NCBI RefSeq assembly: GCF_041929205.1
Contig: NZ_JBHFNT010000073.1
Reading direction: 5' to 3' (one strand)
From: Floridanema evergladense
Lineage (GTDB): Bacteria > Cyanobacteriota > Cyanobacteriia > Cyanobacteriales > Aerosakkonemataceae
DNA: 64,000 nucleotides
The notes below the pieces were generated by a model that did not search any database, was not told where the DNA came from, and worked only from the letters and a program-made list of their open reading frames with translations. Positions 61,484 through 64,000 of this stretch are shown one piece after another (position 1 is the first letter of the stretch; every line of letters begins with the position of its first letter). The translations under genes were made by a program, and so were the position numbers.

Positions 61484-62956
61484 TTAATTGCGATGCCAAC
61501 GAGTACCTTCTGAGGTATCAATTAAAGTAATTCCCGCAGCTTTTAATTGGTCACGAATGCGATCGCTATCCCCAAAATTCTTCGCTTTTCGCGCCGCCTG
61601 TCGCTGTTGAATTAAATCCTCAATTTCTGCATCACTCAAACCTTCAGTAGATTCATCTTCTTCTACCTCTGGTTTAGCTTCCAAACCTAAAACATTTGCC
61701 AAATTAACTAGAGTTTTCCATTGTGCTTCTAACTCATTTGACGAAGTTTTAGTTTTCCCCTCATGGACTAAGATATTACCTTCCTTACCCAATTCTTTCG
61801 CAATTTCAAACAAAACCGCTAAAGCAGCAGGAGAGTTAAAATCATCATCCATCGCCTCTTGAAAACGTTGTTCGTAAGGGTTGGGGTTTGAGGATGACAG
61901 GCAAGATGCCTGTCCTACGTTTTCCCAACCTAATTGTTTGCCGTATTCATAACCGAAAAGCAAACCTTCTTTTAGGGTATTCCAACTATTTTGGGCAGCT
62001 TGCATTGATTCATCTGTAAAATCGATCGGTTTCCGGTAATTTGCTTGCATCACAAACAACCTCACTGCCATTGCTTCAGGTGCATTTGCCGCATCTAACA
62101 ACTGGCGAATAGTCGTAAAATTGCCCAAAGATTTCGACATCTTTTCACCATCAACATTCACCATGCCATTGTGTAACCAATAATTCGCTAAACTCTTACC
62201 AGTTACAGCTTCCGACTGAGCAATTTCATTTTCATGATGGGGAAAAACCAAATCAGCACCACCCAGATGAATATCAATAGTTTCCCCCAAGCATTGACGC
62301 ACCATCGCCGAACATTCAATATGCCAACCCGGACGACCAGCACCCCAAGGCGACTCCCAAGCAGGTTCTCCCGGTTTCGCCGCTTTCCACAATGCAAAAT
62401 CAAACGGGTGTTTTTTCTTCCCCGCTTCCGGGTCTTCTACCTCAACTCTACCACTCGCCCCCGCTTGCATATCTGCCAAATTGCGCCCGGAAAGTTTGCC
62501 ATAATCAGAAAAATTCCCCACAGTGTAATAGACATCGCCAGCAGCAGGGTAAGCAAAACCTTTGTGTTCCAGTTCGTGAATTAACCGCTTAATTCCATCT
62601 AAAGTATGAGTAGCACGAGGATATTCATCAGCTTTCATAATATTTAGCCGATCCATATCTTCAAAATAAGCTTGAATGTATTTTTCCGCTACGGCTTCCA
62701 TTGAAGAGTTTTCTTGCCTTGCTCTATTGAGGATTTTATCGTCAATATCCGTAAAATTTTGGATGTAGCGAACTTGGTATCCTCGCCAAAGTAAATAGCG
62801 GCGCACCATATCCCAAACAATGTAGGAACGCGCATGACCCAAATGGCAATAGTCGTACACCGTCACGCCGCAACAATACATTTTTACCTTTCCCGGTTCC
62901 AAGGGTGTAAAGGTTTCTTTCCGACGAGTGAGGGTGTTGTAAAGCGTTAGGGTCAT
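61484..62956 (-). CDS. cysS: Cysteine-tRNA ligase
   Basis: A 490-residue class I synthetase. It opens TLTLYNTLTRRKETFTPLEPGKVKMYCCGVTVYDYCHLGHARSY, with HLGH (38-41) and zinc-site Cys; KMSKSL (about 265) and DFTDESMQAAQNSW follow, and the anticodon-binding helices end the protein. I chose ATG 62956 over a TTG four codons upstream. Residues about 343-358 (VGQASCLSSSNPNP) are encoded by a repeat (61877-61920) with a palindrome, inserted in frame in the linker before EAMDDDFNSPAAL. Divergent from the CobW-like gene. Confidence 0.95.
   Translation of the reverse strand: MTLTLYNTLTRRKETFTPLEPGKVKMYCCGVTVYDYCHLGHARSYIVWDMVRRYLLWRGYQVRYIQNFTDIDDKILNRARQENSSMEAVAEKYIQAYFEDMDRLNIMKADEYPRATHTLDGIKRLIHELEHKGFAYPAAGDVYYTVGNFSDYGKLSGRNLADMQAGASGRVEVEDPEAGKKKHPFDFALWKAAKPGEPAWESPWGAGRPGWHIECSAMVRQCLGETIDIHLGGADLVFPHHENEIAQSEAVTGKSLANYWLHNGMVNVDGEKMSKSLGNFTTIRQLLDAANAPEAMAVRLFVMQANYRKPIDFTDESMQAAQNSWNTLKEGLLFGYEYGKQLGWENVGQASCLSSSNPNPYEQRFQEAMDDDFNSPAALAVLFEIAKELGKEGNILVHEGKTKTSSNELEAQWKTLVNLANVLGLEAKPEVEEDESTEGLSDAEIEDLIQQRQAARKAKNFGDSDRIRDQLKAAGITLIDTSEGTRWHRN
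61896..61914. repeat. Palindromic repeat inserted in cysS
   Basis: GACAGGCA-AGA-TGCCTGTC on the + strand, flanked by CCTACG and GGGGTTTGAGGAT. It resembles a common cyanobacterial repeat whose coding reading gives VGQASCLSS. The insertion preserves the frame. Confidence 0.75.
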
Positions 62957-63091
62957 CACAAATTTCAAGATTAAGGATAGATCGGCAATAATAGGGAAAC
63001 AAGGTATGGGATGCCAGCAAGCATCCTGATGTTAGTGCTTCGGCACTATTGTGTTACACTCCCATTTTCCGACGTTTTTGAAACTTTGGCT

Positions 63092-64000
63092 ATGCAAACA
63101 GCAGATTCTTCTGAACAAGCGATCGCAATGGATGCCCCCAAACAAGGTTTACCAGTCACAATTATTACTGGTTTTCTCGGTAGTGGCAAGACTACTCTCC
63201 TCAATCACATTTTAACTAATCAACAGGGTTTAAAAACAGCAGTTCTCGTCAATGAGTTTGGCGAGGTTGGCATTGATAATGAGTTAATTATCTCCACTGG
63301 TGATGACATGGTGGAGTTAAGTAACGGTTGTATTTGCTGCACGATTAATAATGATTTGGTTAATGCCGTTTACAAGGTTTTGGAACGGGGAGACAAGGTA
63401 GATTATTTAGTAGTAGAAACTACGGGATTGGCAGATCCTCTACCTGTAGCTTTGACCTTTTTAGGTACTGAATTGCGAGATTTTACTCGGTTGGATTCGA
63501 TTATTACGGTCGTAGATGCAGCAAATTATAGTTTGGATTTGTTTAATTCCCAAGCTGCTTACAATCAAATTGCTTATGGCGATGTGATTTTATTAAATAA
63601 GGCTGATTTGGTGGATGAAGCAGATTTAGATCTGTTGGAAGTGAAGATTCGGGATATTAAAGAAGGCGCAAGAATTCTGCGAACTACAAAATCACAAGTA
63701 CCACTTGCTTTAATTCTCAGTGTGGGTTTATTTGAATCTGATAAATATTTTGAAACAGAGGATTCAAAGCACGAACACCATCATCATGACCACGATCATG
63801 ACGATTCTAATTGCGATCACGAACACGGTCATTGCACCCACGATCATGACCACGATCATCACCATCATGAACACCATCATCATCATTCAGATCACTTAGA
63901 AAATGATGGTTTTACTTCGATTTCTTTTGCTAGTGATAAACCTTTGTCAATTAGAAAGTTTCAATTTTTCTTAGATAATCAATTGCCAGGTACGGTATTT
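63092..64000 (+). CDS. CobW/COG0523-family GTPase, partial at window end
   Basis: 303 codons visible with no stop, so the C-terminus lies beyond the window. Walker A is GFLGSGKTTLL (about residues 27-37), the COG0523 metal motif CICCT follows at about 76, then VETTGLADP and LLNKADLVDE. A long His/Asp-rich stretch (about 227-266, such as HEHHHHDHDHDD) follows, a likely metal-binding loop. The C-terminal CobW domain begins at about 280. The family handles zinc, cobalt or iron insertion; the metal is not determined here. It is divergent from cysS, a zinc enzyme, with 135 bases between them. Confidence 0.9.
   Translation, partial: MQTADSSEQAIAMDAPKQGLPVTIITGFLGSGKTTLLNHILTNQQGLKTAVLVNEFGEVGIDNELIISTGDDMVELSNGCICCTINNDLVNAVYKVLERGDKVDYLVVETTGLADPLPVALTFLGTELRDFTRLDSIITVVDAANYSLDLFNSQAAYNQIAYGDVILLNKADLVDEADLDLLEVKIRDIKEGARILRTTKSQVPLALILSVGLFESDKYFETEDSKHEHHHHDHDHDDSNCDHEHGHCTHDHDHDHHHHEHHHHHSDHLENDGFTSISFASDKPLSIRKFQFFLDNQLPGTVF

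Overview
The window is chromosomal DNA from a cyanobacterium, probably filamentous. It is AT-rich, carries many GCGATCGC-type (HIP1) octamers and short tandem heptamer repeats, and encodes chlorophyll and bilin enzymes (AcsF, ChlE/BchE, heme oxygenase, HemN) plus cyanobacterial-type Pgi. No rRNA, tRNA, CRISPR array or intact insertion sequence was recognised. Assignments come from reading motifs by eye; no database search was run.

Layout. 0-19 kb: two DUF/Rpn-like genes at the edges, a GT39-type membrane glycosyltransferase, a large two-partner-secretion exoprotein (TpsA-like) followed by a TPR-CHAT protease-like gene, a DUF364 gene with a 12-codon overlapping leader ORF, and a first exopolysaccharide block (Wzx flippase, two GT2 enzymes, a UDP-galactopyranose-mutase-like flavoprotein). 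19-21.2 kb: a restriction-modification locus of AvaI/BsoBI type whose methyltransferase is intact and whose endonuclease is reduced to its N- and C-terminal ends. 21.2-25.1 kb: a fatty-acid-hydroxylase-like gene and a compact five-gene operon (unknown, unknown, [2Fe-2S] ferredoxin, ankyrin protein, double nitroreductase/SagB-like protein) that I cannot match to a described pathway. 25.4-42.7 kb: the main exopolysaccharide locus (Wzc-like tyrosine kinase/co-polymerase, Wzy-like polymerase/ligase, second Wzx, about nine glycosyltransferases, an Asp-box lipoprotein).

42.8-64 kb is mostly metabolism: ho1 and acsF divergently arranged, a subtilisin-like protease with five N-terminal FY-x-S-x-N-x-DL repeats, ppk1, pgi-ldhA-glgP on one strand (glycogen breakdown, glycolysis entry, lactate formation), an S4-domain protein, then a hemN-chlE operon (two oxygen-independent radical-SAM tetrapyrrole enzymes), a HEAT-repeat gene, cobM, cysS and the start of a His-rich CobW/COG0523 GTPase cut by the window end.

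The most notable points are: the ChlE protein fused to a NarL-type receiver domain; coexistence of oxygen-dependent (AcsF, HO1) and oxygen-independent (HemN, ChlE) tetrapyrrole enzymes near fermentative genes; the uncharacterised five-gene redox operon; the decayed AvaI-like endonuclease beside an intact methyltransferase; and several dispersed palindromic repeat families, one of which sits in frame inside cysS and another (heptamer repeats) in frame in two protein N-termini.
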